Shown here one piece after another: positions 46,165 to 59,500 of a stretch of 64,000 nucleotides of DNA (positions within the stretch are counted from its first letter, which is position 1; every line of letters starts with the position of its first letter). This stretch comes from Bombardia bombarda (lineage: Eukaryota; Ascomycota; Sordariomycetes; Sordariales; Lasiosphaeriaceae). The stretch lies in assembly GCA_030512295.1 (NCBI GenBank), contig JAULSR010000002.1, forward strand, positions 5,270,001-5,334,000, given 5' to 3'. The notes beneath the pieces are model-generated. The model made no database searches and was not told where the DNA came from. It worked only from the letters and a program-made list of their open reading frames with translations. A program made the translations under genes and the position numbers.

Positions 46165-49100
46165 TCAGTCAGAGTCCTCCTCCATGTCGTATGTTGCTGT
46201 CTCCACCTTCCTCCTCGTCCTTGTGGGCCGCTCCGAGGCCGCAGACTTCGCAACCGGCGCAGGTTTGGCGGCAGCCTTCCCTCTGGGCGCTGCTTTGGCC
46301 CTAACTGCTGCTACCGGCTTCGTCTTGGCAGCAGCGGCAGGAGCTTTCGCCCTTCTCCCGTTTTGAGGCGGAGGAGGTGAAGTGGAAGCTGGTGGGGGCG
46401 ATACCTCGTCTTCGCTCTCCTCCTCCACCGCCTTCTCTCCCTCATCCTCCTGCTCGGCCTCCTCCTCCACATCAGCTGGCTCCGACAGCTCACTCTCATC
46501 TTCCTGCTCGTCGTCTTGCTTGGCAGAACCGGCCTTTGCCACACCCTTACCGCCATCATCTCCGCCATCATCTTCTTCATCCTCTTCAGCAGCCGAGTCC
46601 TCTTGAGCATCTTTCCCATCATCATCATCATCATCCTCAACCTCATCAGCCTTGCGGCGAACGCGAACGCGCCTGCCTTCCGTATCGCCATTCTCATACT
46701 CCCACTCAGCAACACCATCAAGCATCTCCTCGTCATCCTCCGACGAGTCGCGCTCGATATAAGTGTGGCTCTTTCTCGAGCGTCCACTCCGGCGACGGTC
46801 TGCATCGTTCACGGGCGAAGAAGACCTTGCCGCCTTAGGCTTCGCCGCACTCTTCTTCACCTTAGCGGCCACAGTCCTTCTCGACACGGGTTTGGGTGCC
46901 TTGGGCTCCTTTGGCTGGGCTGTCCTTGGCTGAACCCTACTGCGCTTAGACGGTGGGTGTGCGTCGTGGTGGCGATCGTCAACCGACTTGCGTTTCTTCT
47001 CTCATCATTAGTCTGGGCTGTCTCTATAGAAACTTGGGACGAAGTGGGACATTCATCAAACATACCTTCTTGCGATCAAGAGCCCGAAGGAGATCATCAA
47101 GCTTCTCGTCGATGCCATCAGGTACAAACTGGCGCTCGGCAATCGCCTGTGCCTCACTATGGGACTGAAGGGCCGAGTAGAGACCAAGAGGCAGCCCAAC
47201 CTTTCCAGGGAAGGCATTGAACGCCCAATTCTTCTTCTCTTGCCACTTGCGGATGATGGCCTGTGCCAAGTCACTCAGCACCTGGTGGTTATCGCTCCGC
47301 GGCTTCAGAGCATCCACAGTCTGCTTGACACGCTCCGCGTACTTGTAGATCAGGCCCAAATTGGACTCGGTCGCCACCAAGCTGATGTAGAAGAGAAGAT
47401 ACCGGGCGTGGTCAGCGAGGTTGCTAACATCACTGCTGTAATCAGGGTGGTGGGCCAAGAGTGACAGCAGACGCGCCATGACAGCCTCAAGAACGGGCTG
47501 CTTCATGTCCTGGAAATACCGTGCTCGCGATCGTATCCATGTCTCTGTGCGCTGCTTGAAGTCGGCGCTGGGCTCAAATGCGATCAGGAAGATGATGGTA
47601 TAGTACCGGGAGCGTAGTTTGCCATCGGCAAGATATTTCTGCACTTTTCGGACGAAGCCGTGTCGCACTTCTTGGACTTCATCTTGGGTTGTAAGGGCAA
47701 GCATATCGAAGTCTGCTGCAGAGAGGAGATCGTCAAAATGCTTCTGTGTGCAAAGCTTCAGCATTAGCTGCGCTGCGAGGAGTCTGAGTCGCGACTTGTG
47801 ATGCTTGGGTGTCTGTTTCGTCTTGCTTAATTCGCCCTTGTCGGATACTAGCTTCTTGAAAAGTTTCCAAGTCATCTTTGCCTGCTCCTTTGCCTCACTC
47901 GGATCTATTATGCTTCGCAGCCTATTCGCCAATATTTTCAATGACAGGCATTTGGCTTGACACTCTTCGTCCATTTTAGCGTCACCGACCCATTCTGTGT
48001 CTCGTTCGCTGGCCTCTGTCCGGACTTCAAGAAGGATCTTCTGAACAGTCAGGTTCAGAATGTCATCTTCAGCCTCGTTCGTAACCTTGTGTGCAAGCAA
48101 TTCCAGCTGGCTCACCGTTGCGAGCTTGTTCAGGAAATGGGGCGATCCATATGTCCAGTCCTTCATGGTCCTCTGGAGGAGATCCGTGGCACTGACCATG
48201 CTTCTATCATCCTTTTTTGACAAGAGGATGTTGACAGCGTACTTGGCCACTTTGGCAGGCTGGCCGTAGAGTGCATAATTGATCATCTTTTTGTTGAAGT
48301 CCCTGTCTACAGGGATCTCTTTGGGGTACTTTCGCGCGTATGTTGAACAAGCCTTCATTGTTTCGGCAACAACTGGCTCATTTTCCCTTTCGGCATCGGG
48401 AGCCTGGTCCACAAGATCCTTGCAGAGTTGTCCGATATGTGTCTTAAACAGATCCGGATTGTGCTGGGAGATTTCATTCAGGATCTCATGTGCTGTAGTT
48501 CCCATTCCGTCCTGGTCCGATTTGGAATAATCCATAATGGTAGACAAGTGGCTGCGATTGAACATGATACATCCGGAACGGTAGAGGAGCGGGAGCAGGG
48601 TTTCCAGGATTGAAGGGTCCTTACTCGTCTGAATACGCTTGATGAGCTCCTTGAGAGCTTTGTGGACCGTCTTGAAATCGTGCTCCTGGCCGATCACGTA
48701 TTTAATCAAATTGTAGTTGCGTCGGTCGTTGACCTTGGCAAACTTCAAGAGGTCGCTCTTGCTCTTGGCATCATCGGGGAGGAATTGCACTATGTAATGT
48801 ACGGTCTTGTGAAGGTTGGTTGTTTTCTGCTCCGCATTGTCGTCCATCACTCCTCCATTATACTGGTCGCATTGCTTTATGAATGTTTGAAGGACGCGGG
48901 CAAATTGAGGTTGCCTGGCCTGCATGGAAAAGAAAGCCTTCTTCGCTCCTGGCTCAAGTGAACGGACCAGAAGGAGTATTCTCTCAGCTCGTATGGCATC
49001 TTGCTCAGAGGGCACTGCTGTGTGAGCTAGCTGAGATTGGGAGTTGCCATTTGAAGTAGCATTTTTTGCCCCTTTCTTCTGTGGTGGGTATGCAAGAGGG

Positions 49101-50920
49101 ACAAGACATTCGTAAATGACGCGGTCTAACAAAACGTTCAGTTCCTGGTCGTTGGCATAGAATGCATTTAAAATGCGTGTGGGAATGCCAGAGAGTGCAG
49201 CAATCACTGCCTCATTCCCAGATAGCAACTCCCCTGTCCCGACAGCCCATAGCTTTCCCAGCAACGACATGGCTGCAACCCGCACAGCTGGTTTCCTGTC
49301 GCGACAACGGTCAGCGAGTGTGGATAGGACCGAGCCATCTTTGAGGACACCTCCACTCGGTGCCAGCTTCGTGATGATATCCTGAAATCGGAATGACTCT
49401 ATGGCCCTGACTGCAGCCAGTCTAACTCTCTCGTCGTTGTCGGAAAGCTTCTCCCCCAGGCCCTGAATCAAGTCCGTCTCATCTTCACGGCTGAGTCCTA
49501 TGCCGCCCGCCGATGTGGAGAGAATATACCCCGCTGCTGCTGCCCATGAGGCTCGGATGGTAGACGCCTTGTCATTCTTCCGGTTCATGAAGTTGTGGAA
49601 TGTTGCGTTGTGCGTTTGTGAGAAGGATATGGCGCACATCGGCGTCGTAAGAATATTTTCGATCCGGGCCTCGGCCCTGTCCTCATCATCCAGTCTCAGG
49701 GGCGGATAGGCCGTAGGGTCCAACGTTGGCGGAGGAGGTGGGCCTGCTGCACCAATACCTGCGATCATGTCTCCTAGCGTCTCTGTTGCGAGTTGTCGAA
49801 GATGTACATTATCGGCCGAGAGCTCGGCATCTATTTGAGGAACAACGTTCATGAGGATCATGGGCGCAGCCTTCCACACTTCCCGAATGAGGGTATGTGC
49901 CTTCCTGAGCTCCCTCAAATCAGACTCGGATGGTCCGGTAGGCCCATCCTCTTCATCGTCGCTATCTCCGTCTTTGTTGCCGTTAGGCCTTCCGGCAAAA
50001 CTTGTAGCATCCACGATCACATCGCTAAAATATTGGCTGACAAAGCGATTCATCTTCTCGGGGTATTGCTGGCATAGACTTTTTGCCATCTGATACGCCT
50101 CTGGCTCCTCTTTGAGGAGGAGAGTGGCCTGGTTGTCGTCCAAAGGGACGTGGTCATGTTTATCCTTAGCGCCTCCTGGCGCGGCGGCCCTGAGAAATTG
50201 GGCCATAATAACATCCACAACTTTGGCTGGCAGACTCAACGCGTCGTCAATGAGAACACCTAGCAGTTCCTGCATGGTGTACTCAACGTCTTTGCCAACT
50301 TGCTCTCCCGAGGCGGACTTGGTGCCCGAAACTCCATCGAAAATGGTCGAAAAGAGGTGGAGTAGCAAGTTGTCGCTGCCCTCAACGTCGAGTAGCAGAA
50401 CCACGCTCTTGATCTCGGCAAAAGAACGAAGAACATGTTTGTGCTGGTTGTTGTAAGGATTCGAAGGATCAAATAGGGCGGGGATGATGGAGGTGACACT
50501 GAGGTTAAAGATATCCTACAAGCGAGGTGGGCGCGTCAGCAAACATGGTAAAACATTGTTCAAACACCAGGGTTATCTTACCTTCAACTGCGACGGCGTG
50601 AAGGGCGCATCCGGCGCACAAAGCCTGAGTAGATCAACGACACAGCAAGCTGTGTATGCTCTCACGCCCTTGTCCTTGTGGTTCAGCAGCTGATGGGATG
50701 CGACATCTTTGGCGATCTTCGTTAGCGGGTTCTGATCCGGGGTGTCCTGTTCCATCTCGCCCAGTTCCTTGGACAGGCGGTCGAGTCTTTTGAGCAACTG
50801 GTCGATGGGGATGGGCTTTCCAGGCCGCCATGTCAGAGGTTCGTTGAACTGCAGTTTGATCTTGTTGTTCTCGAGCTCCTGTTCCTCCTCCTCCTCAACA
50901 GCGCTTCGGCGAGGCGCCAT
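46165..50920 (-). CDS. pds5: Sister chromatid cohesion protein PDS5 (BimD/Spo76)
   Basis: Three exons: 50920-50582, 50515-47066 and about 46998-46165 (1540 aa; the last acceptor could be 3 nt further in). The N-terminus reads LQFNEPLTWRPGKPIP, LLKRLDRLSKELGEMEQD, VRAYTACCVVDLLRLCAPDA and DIFNLSVTSIIPALFDP, the signature opening of PDS5. HEAT repeats fill most of the rest (VRLAAVRAIESF, DRKPAVRVAAMSLLGKLW, HKSRLRLLAAQLMLKL, HGFVRKVQKYLADGKL). The last exon encodes a disordered tail that is basic, then strongly acidic, then Ala/Lys/Pro-rich (KSAAKPKAARSSS, EDDDDDDGKD, RGKAAAKPAPVAKS). PDS5 binds the SCC1 kleisin and WAPL/ECO1 to regulate cohesin on chromosomes; orthologues are BimD in Aspergillus and Spo76 in Sordaria. 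Confidence 0.94.
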
Positions 50921-52050
50921 GGCAGGCGACAGCTCGTATCAATCGGCCAGGCAGTCAATCGCGCCGATGAGATAGATGGCCAAGTTCGGGTCGCGGCAGC
51001 TCAAGACTGGCGGGTAGGTTGTTCCTCGGGTCCTTGAGTAAGATCTGAGAATCTGAGGACCTGGGGGCCAAAGAAGCGGGGACCGCGGCCGCGAAGTGCG
51101 TGTGCAACCTTGGTTCGCGCGATTGGCGATGCGCAGGTGCTCCAAAACAAGCCTGCTGCGCCCCAAGTGATAGTTTATCGAAAAATACAGTCGCGAAAAG
51201 TGCGCAATCGTGATGCGGTCGTGGCGCTGCCGTGGTTATTAAGGAGGGTGGCCGTAGTTCGTCGGCAAGCTACCTTAGGTATTTATAAAATTATGGGTGG
51301 TGGGTGTCAATGAGGTTGTGTTACTACTCCCGGTTTACGCGCTCCTGCTTCGCGTGACAATCGTCTACCGCTGGGGCCCCAGGGGTCCGGGGGGGGGTTC
51401 TGCGTTGAGATTTGCCAAGACCGCTAGAGGTCAAAAGTACAAAGGTACCTGTACTTGGGCTCAGGGTAGGGATCCTAGACACATACCCTAGTTACGCTGT
51501 ACTGGTACTTTTCATGGGTTTCCCCATATCAGTTAATCGACGCTCATTGCCGCACCTTTTGACATCCAAACAACAACTTAATACTTGGCTTGAGAGGGTA
51601 TGTGTAAATGCACCGAGCACCTGAACCACTGTGTTGGAGTAGGTCATCTCTGTTTTCAGATTGCTCTGAACTCAACTAATTTTCGGACAGTATTAATGCT
51701 TACCATATATTTTTCTTTTGCCAAACTTCCCTTATGCATCTAGCATCCGTCATTTCTACCAGGGATATAGCCCATCCGTCTCAAACCAAGAAATGGAATA
51801 CTACAATTACACATGAACTCGTTCTCACCTAGTACCTGAGGATAGACAAGTTATATCCTCAGCCTTAATATGGCGAGATTAAAGAGAAGGGAGTATTCGA
51901 GTAGTAGCAGTTTTTTTTGTTTGCTTTCGAGTAGAAAAAGGTTGGTACATAGTCAAGCCCAGCCCAAGCCCAGACCCAAGCTCAAGCTCAAGCTCGACCG
52001 CTACACTACACTACACTACAACAGTCTAGGAGGTAGTCTCATTATGCAGT
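50921..52050. other. Intergenic, PDS5 promoter and eIF5B 3' side
   Basis: 1.13 kb between two - strand genes. It has a G9 run near 51390. A CTACA pentamer repeat (52001-52020, four copies) and AAGCTC repeats (51978-51995) lie within 75 bp of the eIF5B stop, so probably in its 3' UTR. No coding region is supported. Confidence 0.6.
52001..52020 (+). repeat. CTACA pentamer repeat (4 copies)
   Basis: Four exact CTACA units, located 30 bp past the eIF5B stop codon in the gene's 3' direction. Confidence 0.9.
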
Positions 52051-55000
52051 CTAGTTGATGTCAAAGAGGGGCTTCAGCTTGATGATCAGTGCCCACTCAT
52101 CGTTCGAGACATCCTTCCTGTAGAACTCCTTGAGGCAGTTAATGCTGGCGCGCGAGATCAGACTGTATAGCTGATCGCCCTCCTCAAGGTGACGGCCGTA
52201 CACGGGCTGGTGACCGCCCATCTCGATCTTGATGGCTACTGAGGGCTGGCCCTTCTTGCAAACGGGAATTTGCTTGTGCTCGCGCTCAATTGAAGTTCTA
52301 CGCAAGATATTATTAGTAATCGGTGTGATACATCCGCAAAGGGACGGAGGAGAGAGCATATAATACAAAGAGGAGATACTAAGGGGAGCAGCAAAAAGAG
52401 AAAAAAACTTACACTCTTCCGAGGTTGATAATCTCTTTGAGACCCGTGGTCGGGTTGGTCTTGACGGCAGCGAGTGGGGTGTTGATCTTCAGCTGACCAT
52501 CAATAACATCGACACCAATGACGATAGGACCCGTCTTGTTGAAGACAGCAACAGGCTGGAGTACACAGGGGAAGACGGCGAGAAGCTTGGAGTCCTCCTT
52601 CTTCTTCTCGGTAAGCTCAGCCATGTGCTTGGTGAAGGCGTCGAAGAGATGGTAAATGATATCGGCAGTGAAGATCTTGATGCCATTGTCGTCGGCGTAC
52701 TGCTGCGCTTCCTTGTCGACCTTTACGTCGAAGCAGAGCATGACGGCAAAGTCTGCCGCCTTCTCGAGCATGGCGCCACACTGCATGACATCGCGCTTCC
52801 AGACGGGGCCAATGCCCACGTTGGCTACGGGAATCTTGCACTCCTTCAGGAAATCAAGCAAGGCCTCGAGCGAACCCAGAGTTGATGCTTGTACGCTGAC
52901 ACCGCGGCCCGACTTCTCAACCCGGCTGAAGAGGTTGGCGAGATCAGACTCAACCTCGTCCTCCAAGTCAGACTCATCGTCGTCGGGTCCAACGACGAGA
53001 AGGCGGGAACCAGCGATGGCGCCTTCCAGACCAGGCGCGCTGATCTTGACACCCAAAGCCGCCTTCACCTCCTTATTATGCACGTACGCCGACTTGAGAC
53101 GGAGTTCCTTGAGCGGGGCAGGCGTTAGAAGGGCTCTGATGTTGGTCTTGATGACTCCTTCCACACCACAGAGAACGATGCGGTCACCCTCTCTAAGAAT
53201 ACCGTTCGAGAGGATAACATCGATAGTCATACCGAAACCCTCGATAGCCTTGACCTCGAGAATTGTAGCCTGCACCTCCGAGAGGTACATGAGCGCACCC
53301 ACCATCCTCTCCTGGGTAAGCTGAACAATCAGCTTCAGCATATCGGGGATACCCTCTCCAGTGTGAGCCGATGTGGGCACCAGCGAAACGAATTTGGCCA
53401 TCGACTTGTTCTCGTAGAAGAGCTCCGAGTTGAATCCCTGCTCAGCAAAAGCAAGCTTGGTCTGCTCCAGGCGCATCTTGAACTCATTTTGTACTGCCTT
53501 GTTCTGGAGCGACAAACTCTCCTGGAATCCGTTGTTCTCAATCTTCTTCCAGCCGTACAGACGATCGATCTTGTTGAGCGCGACAATGAAGGGCGTCTTC
53601 CTGTCGCGGAGGAGCTTCATCGACTCCAGGGTTTGGGGCTCGAGACCGTGCATGATATCGACAACCAAGATGGCGATGTTGCAAAGCGACGAACCACGAG
53701 AACGCAGGTTGGCGAAAGACTCGTGACCAGGGGTATCGATGATCAAAAGGCCAGGGACCTTGAACTCGAACGTGCCGCCGGGGTTGACAACAGCAGTCTT
53801 TTGACGGATGGACTCGACGGGGAAGTAAGTGGCACCAATCTGCTGAGTGATACCACCGGCTTCGCCCTCCTGAACGTTGGTCTGGCGGATCTTGTCAAGC
53901 AGCTTCGTCTTGCCGGTATCGACGTGGCCAAGAATACAGCAGATAGGGGAACGCAAGTCATCCTTGGATCTGGCCGCCATCGCCGCCTGGTGTGCCTTCT
54001 CACGACGCTCAGCGGCCTCCTTCTTCCTCTGAGCCTCTGCAATCTGCTTCGCGGTTGCCTCCTCATCATCAGACGACTCATCTTCGGAATCCTCCTCATC
54101 CTCCTCATCCTCCTCAGAGTCCTCGTCATTTTGCGGTTTTGTTCGCGACGGCAGTGTTTGTGTCTTTCCGTTCGCTGGTGCTGCGGCAGGCTTCTCCTCG
54201 TCTCCAGACTCGGCATCCCAACTGTCTTTTGGCTCCTCGTTGTCTGACGCCGCGGCGGCCTCCCAGTCCTCATCTACACTTTCTTCAGCCTCAGCCGCGG
54301 CCTTTGCGGCGACGGCCTCGGCCTCGGCCTTTTCGCGCTCACGACGCGCCTTATCCTCTGCCTCCTTAGCAGCGGTCTCGGCCTGTAATCTTGCGCGCTC
54401 AGCAGCCTCAGCCAGCAGCTTCTCCTCATCGACCTAAAGATAACAGTTAGCATCATACGTTGAAAGTGCTCTTCCAAAAATTGAACCCACCTTCTCAGTC
54501 TTGCGTCCAGCATTTCGCTTCTTTATATCCTTCTTCTTGGGCTCACTCTCGCCTTCTGTAGGACCGCCAATCTTGATACCGGCGGCAATCATCTGCTGGA
54601 GCTTCCTCTCGTTGCGGGCCTTCTCCTCCTTCTGCGCCTTGGTCATGAACTTGCCCTCCTTCTTCAGTTGGTCGATCTTCTCCTTCTCCTTTTGCTTCTT
54701 GCGCGCCTTCTCTTCCTCCTTGCGTTTGCTCTCCTCGACCGCAAGGCGGTCCTCCTCCTCTAATCTGGCCTTGATCTCGGCAGCTGTGCGCTCCTCCTCC
54801 TCTTGGCGACGCCGCAACTCCTCCTGCTGTCTCTGGATGGCTAGCAAGTGGGCGGGCAACTTCTTCTTCTTGCTGTCCGCGGCAGCAGCCGGTGCAGCGG
54901 CAGGCGCCTCAGCCTTCTTCTCCTCAACGGCAGCGGCCTTTGCTGGCTCAGCCTTGGCGGCTGGGGTAGTCACCTTCTTCTTGGCGGCCTGATACAAATA

Positions 55001-55514
55001 CGTCAGTATTCAAGGGATATACAAGAGTTCAGTAGACCACGGGGAAGTTTACCTGTTCCTTTTTGCGCTGCTTCTCTCTTTCCTTCTTGAGCTTTTCCTT
55101 CTCGGCCTTGGTCAAAACCTTGCCGTCGGCCCCCCGCTCTTCGTCGTCCTTTGATGTGGCAGAAGCAGCAGCGGGCTTCTCGAGCTGGATCTGCTTGCCT
55201 CTGGTACCCTTGCCCTTCTTCTCGGGGAGCGCAAACTCGTCCTCCAGGTTGCCCTCCTGGGGGGCCTGTGCGGCCACCTCCGGCGCCGCAGTCTCTTGCT
55301 CGACATCCTCGTCGACGCCGCCCTTCTTCTTCCGCTTCTCCTTGTTCTTGCGCATCAGGTTCATCAGGCCGCCGCCGCCCGAGGTAGCCTCTTCATCGGC
55401 GGGGGTGGCATCGCCGTCGGCGCCGGTGCTCGAGGCGGGGGCGATGGACTCTCCCAGCTCGGCTTCCCAGTCGTCGTTGGCCTTCTTGCCGCCGCTCTTT
55501 TTCTTGGGCGCCAT
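52051..55514 (-). CDS. fun12: Translation initiation factor eIF5B (FUN12, IF2-type GTPase)
   Basis: Four exons: 55514-55053, 54988-54491, 54433-52413, 52297-52051 (1075 aa, phases agree). The first 470 residues are a charged, Lys/Glu-rich coiled-coil-like region (RRRQEEEERTAAEIKARL; EEDEEDEEDSEDESSDDEE). The GTPase domain begins near 483, with G1 GHVDTGKTKLLD, switch I region GGITQQIGATYFP, G3 DTPGHESF, G4 NKIDR and a G5-like SAHTGEG. Then come domain II (EVKAIEGFGMTIDVILSNG), domain III (VSVQASTLGSLEALLDFL, VGIGPVWKRDV) and the C-terminal barrel ending KEFYRKDVSNDEWALIIKLK. eIF5B joins the 60S to the 40S initiation complex and hydrolyses GTP after joining. All GTP-binding motifs are intact. 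Confidence 0.97.
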
Positions 55515-56504
55515 ATTGGGTGGTTTTATTAGGTAGCCTTGATTGTCTAGTGGGGTGTAGACAGATGGAATGGAGGCACAGGAGATGAGTGGTTGTAATG
55601 AGAAATCGTGAGGAAGTACTTCGCTGAGCAAGGTTAGAATAATAGGGCTTTCTGGCGACTGCAGATGCTGCGGTGGGTTACGTGGGGCACGGGTGATAAT
55701 CGAAAAGCGTAACCTACACCCTGCAAGAGAAAGTTAACAAACTACCTTTGTCGGTCTTCCAAGCTTCTTTCAGCGACTACCCGGCAAAAATCTGCTACAC
55801 CCTTGGTCAAAGACAGTGGAGAGGCTGTTCTAACCGCCAGTTCCCTTTGCGCCGATTAGGAAAAAAAAAAGGCATAACAGGCCCCGGACAAGCAGACAGG
55901 GTACCTGAGTCGAGCGATCTAGTGCGGCGGCCTAGTGATCGATGTCCACTGCGAATATTTGGATGCGGGGCAAACTGCGGGCAAGGTTGAGAGGGAAACC
56001 TTGGAACGAACTTTGGGAAAAGTGGGCTTTTTGGGCCTAAGCACTAAATTATTTTGTGCATCGGCTTTAGCGCAATTCCTTACTTCCTGATGTCGCCTCA
56101 GTGCGAGTGGCAACCACGACGCGGTTAATAGCGGGCAACTGTAGATGTAGGGTTAGGGTTAAACCAAAACAGAACTCAGGGGCTGAGCGGATTGCTGGAA
56201 CAACACACCCTTTGGACCAAGTGAGCCACCCAGAACACGTATTACTTATGACTTGGTATTTTCATCACTATTTTATGTGAACTATGTCAAGAAACCAAAA
56301 GGAAATCATTCCAGTTTTACCCGGTCATCAAACCATGCAATCTACCTCTACGCCAATCGTCAGTTCGTTCCCCTTCGCTCTTGTGTGTACTCAAACCGTT
56401 TCCGTCGTTTAATGCTATCACATCGGGTGATGATTGGCACCAGCAAACTGCCATGTTGAGGACCTCGCTTCATCCCAACCCCTAGGCACAGACAGCCATC
56501 CTAT
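55515..56504. other. Intergenic, eIF5B promoter side
   Basis: 990 bp between the eIF5B start and the stop of the MMS1-like gene. It carries an A10 run at 55860-55869 and a telomere-like TTAGGG doublet (56148-56160). No coding region is supported. Confidence 0.6.
56148..56160 (+). promoter_or_regulatory. TAGGGTTAGGGTT telobox-like element
   Basis: Two adjacent copies of the telomeric hexamer, 634 bp upstream of the eIF5B start codon (AACCCTAACCCTA on the gene's sense strand). In fungi and plants such sites bind Tbf1/Myb-type factors and are often found near ribosome and translation genes. A regulatory role here is inference. Confidence 0.4.
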
Positions 56505-59500
56505 TTACAAAACCGGCTGAAGGAAATACTCGATAATGTCATACGCCAGCTGATAATACCCATGTCTCGCCAAATTAGATGTATGCTTCCCGTCCTCGAG
56601 CTCGTCCAGGAGCTTCATAAACTGCGCGAAATGGCCAGGCAACGAGATCAACCTCTCCAAAGCTCGTTTTTCAAAGCATCGCTGCAGCATATCACCGTCA
56701 ACGTGCATCTCCAGTCCCTTATCCATGCGTGGCTCTGGATCGAACTCTTCAAGATTTGCGATACGACGGTATGTGAATGGATATAGCTCGGTGCTGGTGG
56801 AAGCCATATTCTGAACGAAGCGCAGGAAGCGCCATATCTCGATATTGAGCAGTGTGAAGTGTTGCATCGATCCATCCAGCGAGATCCCCAGAATCTCGGC
56901 ATCATCAATGGTGTTCACCAGGCGACCGTACTTGGGAACATGTCGGCCCTGTTCCCAGATTGGCCGGGTTCTTCCTCGGCGAAATCTTCGAATCGATGAA
57001 GGCAAATCCGCCTCAAAGACCTGCTCACAGTCTTTCTTCGGGATCTGCCATGGGACCCAGAGACCACCAACTCCACAATCTCTATCCGCAACCAAAATTA
57101 TGCTTCCCATAGGTTCGTCGAGCTGTCCACCAGCCACCTCCATCAGGTGAATAGCATTGCGCCTCTTTGGGTCAACATGAACGATACCAGTCGTGTCTCC
57201 CTCAGAATGGTCGATAACCTCCAGAGAGTCGCGGCTCGTGAGTGCAAGGAGCTTGCCGTTAACGATCCGGAGACTTGTTGCTGGTGATCCTAATTCATGG
57301 GCTTTGATGTGCTTCAACTTCTTTTCTGTAGCATCGATTGCGTCCCAATGAATTGTTTGACCGACGCAGTAAATCACGCCATCTTCATAGCCGAGAACTG
57401 AGTAAACTGGACGATCCAGTTCCTTCTTGAAGCGGGTCCAGTACCGTATCGTCATCGATCCGTCCTCTTGAGGTCCTACTTTCGCAGTAGATACGACAAT
57501 AAGGCGGCCGGCTTTCGTAGAGACAAGAATGAAACGCCATACGTTGCCATCCTTTTTATATTCCCATTCGGCCAATCCATAAATCCCATCATCCGTCTTC
57601 CCTGCGCCACCAAGTCCAGAAATGTTATCAACAGAATTGCCAGCTTTATCTGTCGGCCTCCCAATATCTTCTCCAGTGTCTGGGTCAAGGAAGATCAAAG
57701 CCGGTTGGTTGTTTTTCTTAACCGCAACAATGAGACATTGAAGTGTATGAGAATATACAAGTTTCGTCGGGGTTCCTTCCACTGGTATATGGCGGTGAAC
57801 TGGTCCAGGTTTTTCGTGAAGTTCTGCAAGTAGTAGCCTAGACTGTGATATTAAGAGTATGGTACTGCCATCCCTGTTGCTAGACAGTACATTCACTGCT
57901 GCAGCGTAGTCAACAGGCGGTGATAGACTTCCAGTGTCGTTAGCATCAACGGGCAATACCCTAAGTCTAGCTTTAACTTTTCCAGAGGGATCGCTTTTGA
58001 GCAGAACCAAGTTTCTGTCGCAAGAGACGAGGAACTCAGGCGTTGGACTATCCGGCCCCAAAGTGCGTGTAATATTCACGGTCGTCCATCCAAACTTTTC
58101 GCACTCGACTGACAGGCCGTCATCTTTGCTAGTATCATTCATCAAAGTTATGACTTCCCCGCTCCTAGTGCCTAGTAAGATCACGCTCTTAGTATAGACA
58201 ATACTCGAAATAGGTTCGATCGGTGAGCCACCCTCGTGTCCGGTGTTCGCGGCATTACCCGGCAGATCTAAGCAGGATTAGAAGGAAAAGGACGACAACC
58301 CTTAAGGGAGATAGTTGTATAGTCAAACTCACACATAGACAGGTCAATCGTAGTTCGGTCTCCAGATGGCGATACTTTGATCAGAAATGGCCGCCCGTTT
58401 CTCCATAGAGCTGCATATACGTTGTTTTCGTCGCCGAGTGTCAAACACGTTATTTCTCCATCCACACTGATGGACTGGCCAGGAACAAGTGACAGTTGAT
58501 TCGTGTCGATACTGAAGGTGTTGATTTGGAATTGGGTGCCAGTATGGGTAGAGATTGCAATAAACTCGCCGATGATGCATGCGTCGGATACCGAACCATG
58601 CGGTTGGCCTTGCCATAGTTCTTCGTACGAGGAGCGGGTACTGTACACGTATTATAATGGTTAATGCATTCGCTAAGCAGAAGAGGAGTCCGCCCATCCG
58701 CTATCAAAACAGAACTGCCATACCTGTTATTGTGAGCCAGTAAAACCACATTTTGTTTAGTGATTTGAACAAACAAATGCTCATAGTAGACTGCTGCCAG
58801 AGTGGAGGATGACAGGTCGTAAAGAACAGTGCTTGGATCCATCTCAATGACGTCTGGAGGGTCTTCGGAGATGTGAAAGACCGTAGAGTGACCGGGCTTG
58901 GACAGTAGTAGGTGGAAGCCATCAGAGTAGTTTGGGTGGCTGACGGGGAAGAACCAGGCTTCCTTCATATCATCACCGCAAAGTATGTCCAGTGTAATGT
59001 CCGCCTTCAGTCCATATCTGTATTCTGTAATCGATCCCTTGTTTCCACGCCGAGAAGTCGCAAACAGTCGATCAGGCTTTCTGAGTTGGCTGTCCTGCCA
59101 GGGGACCATTGTAGGCTTATTCTCAACGGCCGGCTGATTCCACGTGGAAAATTCATCAGTGGACATGAAATCAACGGTTGGTGACCAGGCTGGTAACTCT
59201 CCAAGCTTCTCCTCCCTCACTCTAGCAACATGCTGCAACGATATTAGCAGAGTTGAGATTCGGAGCTGGCCTTTCCTACCTTCCAGATGCTTCCTGGGCC
59301 CGAGTTGCCTCCTATGATCAAGATATCTCCTTCTCTCACGTAGAGACATGTAAAGGCATTGGCAATGTTACCAATGCCAACGTCTTGCAGACGGGTAAGG
59401 CGAGGACCGTCGATGGCGCCCGAATCTAGTGTAATCTGAATATACCAAACCACGCCATCTTCCCTTGTAAGGTATATGTAGTCGTTTTTCTCGAACTCTG

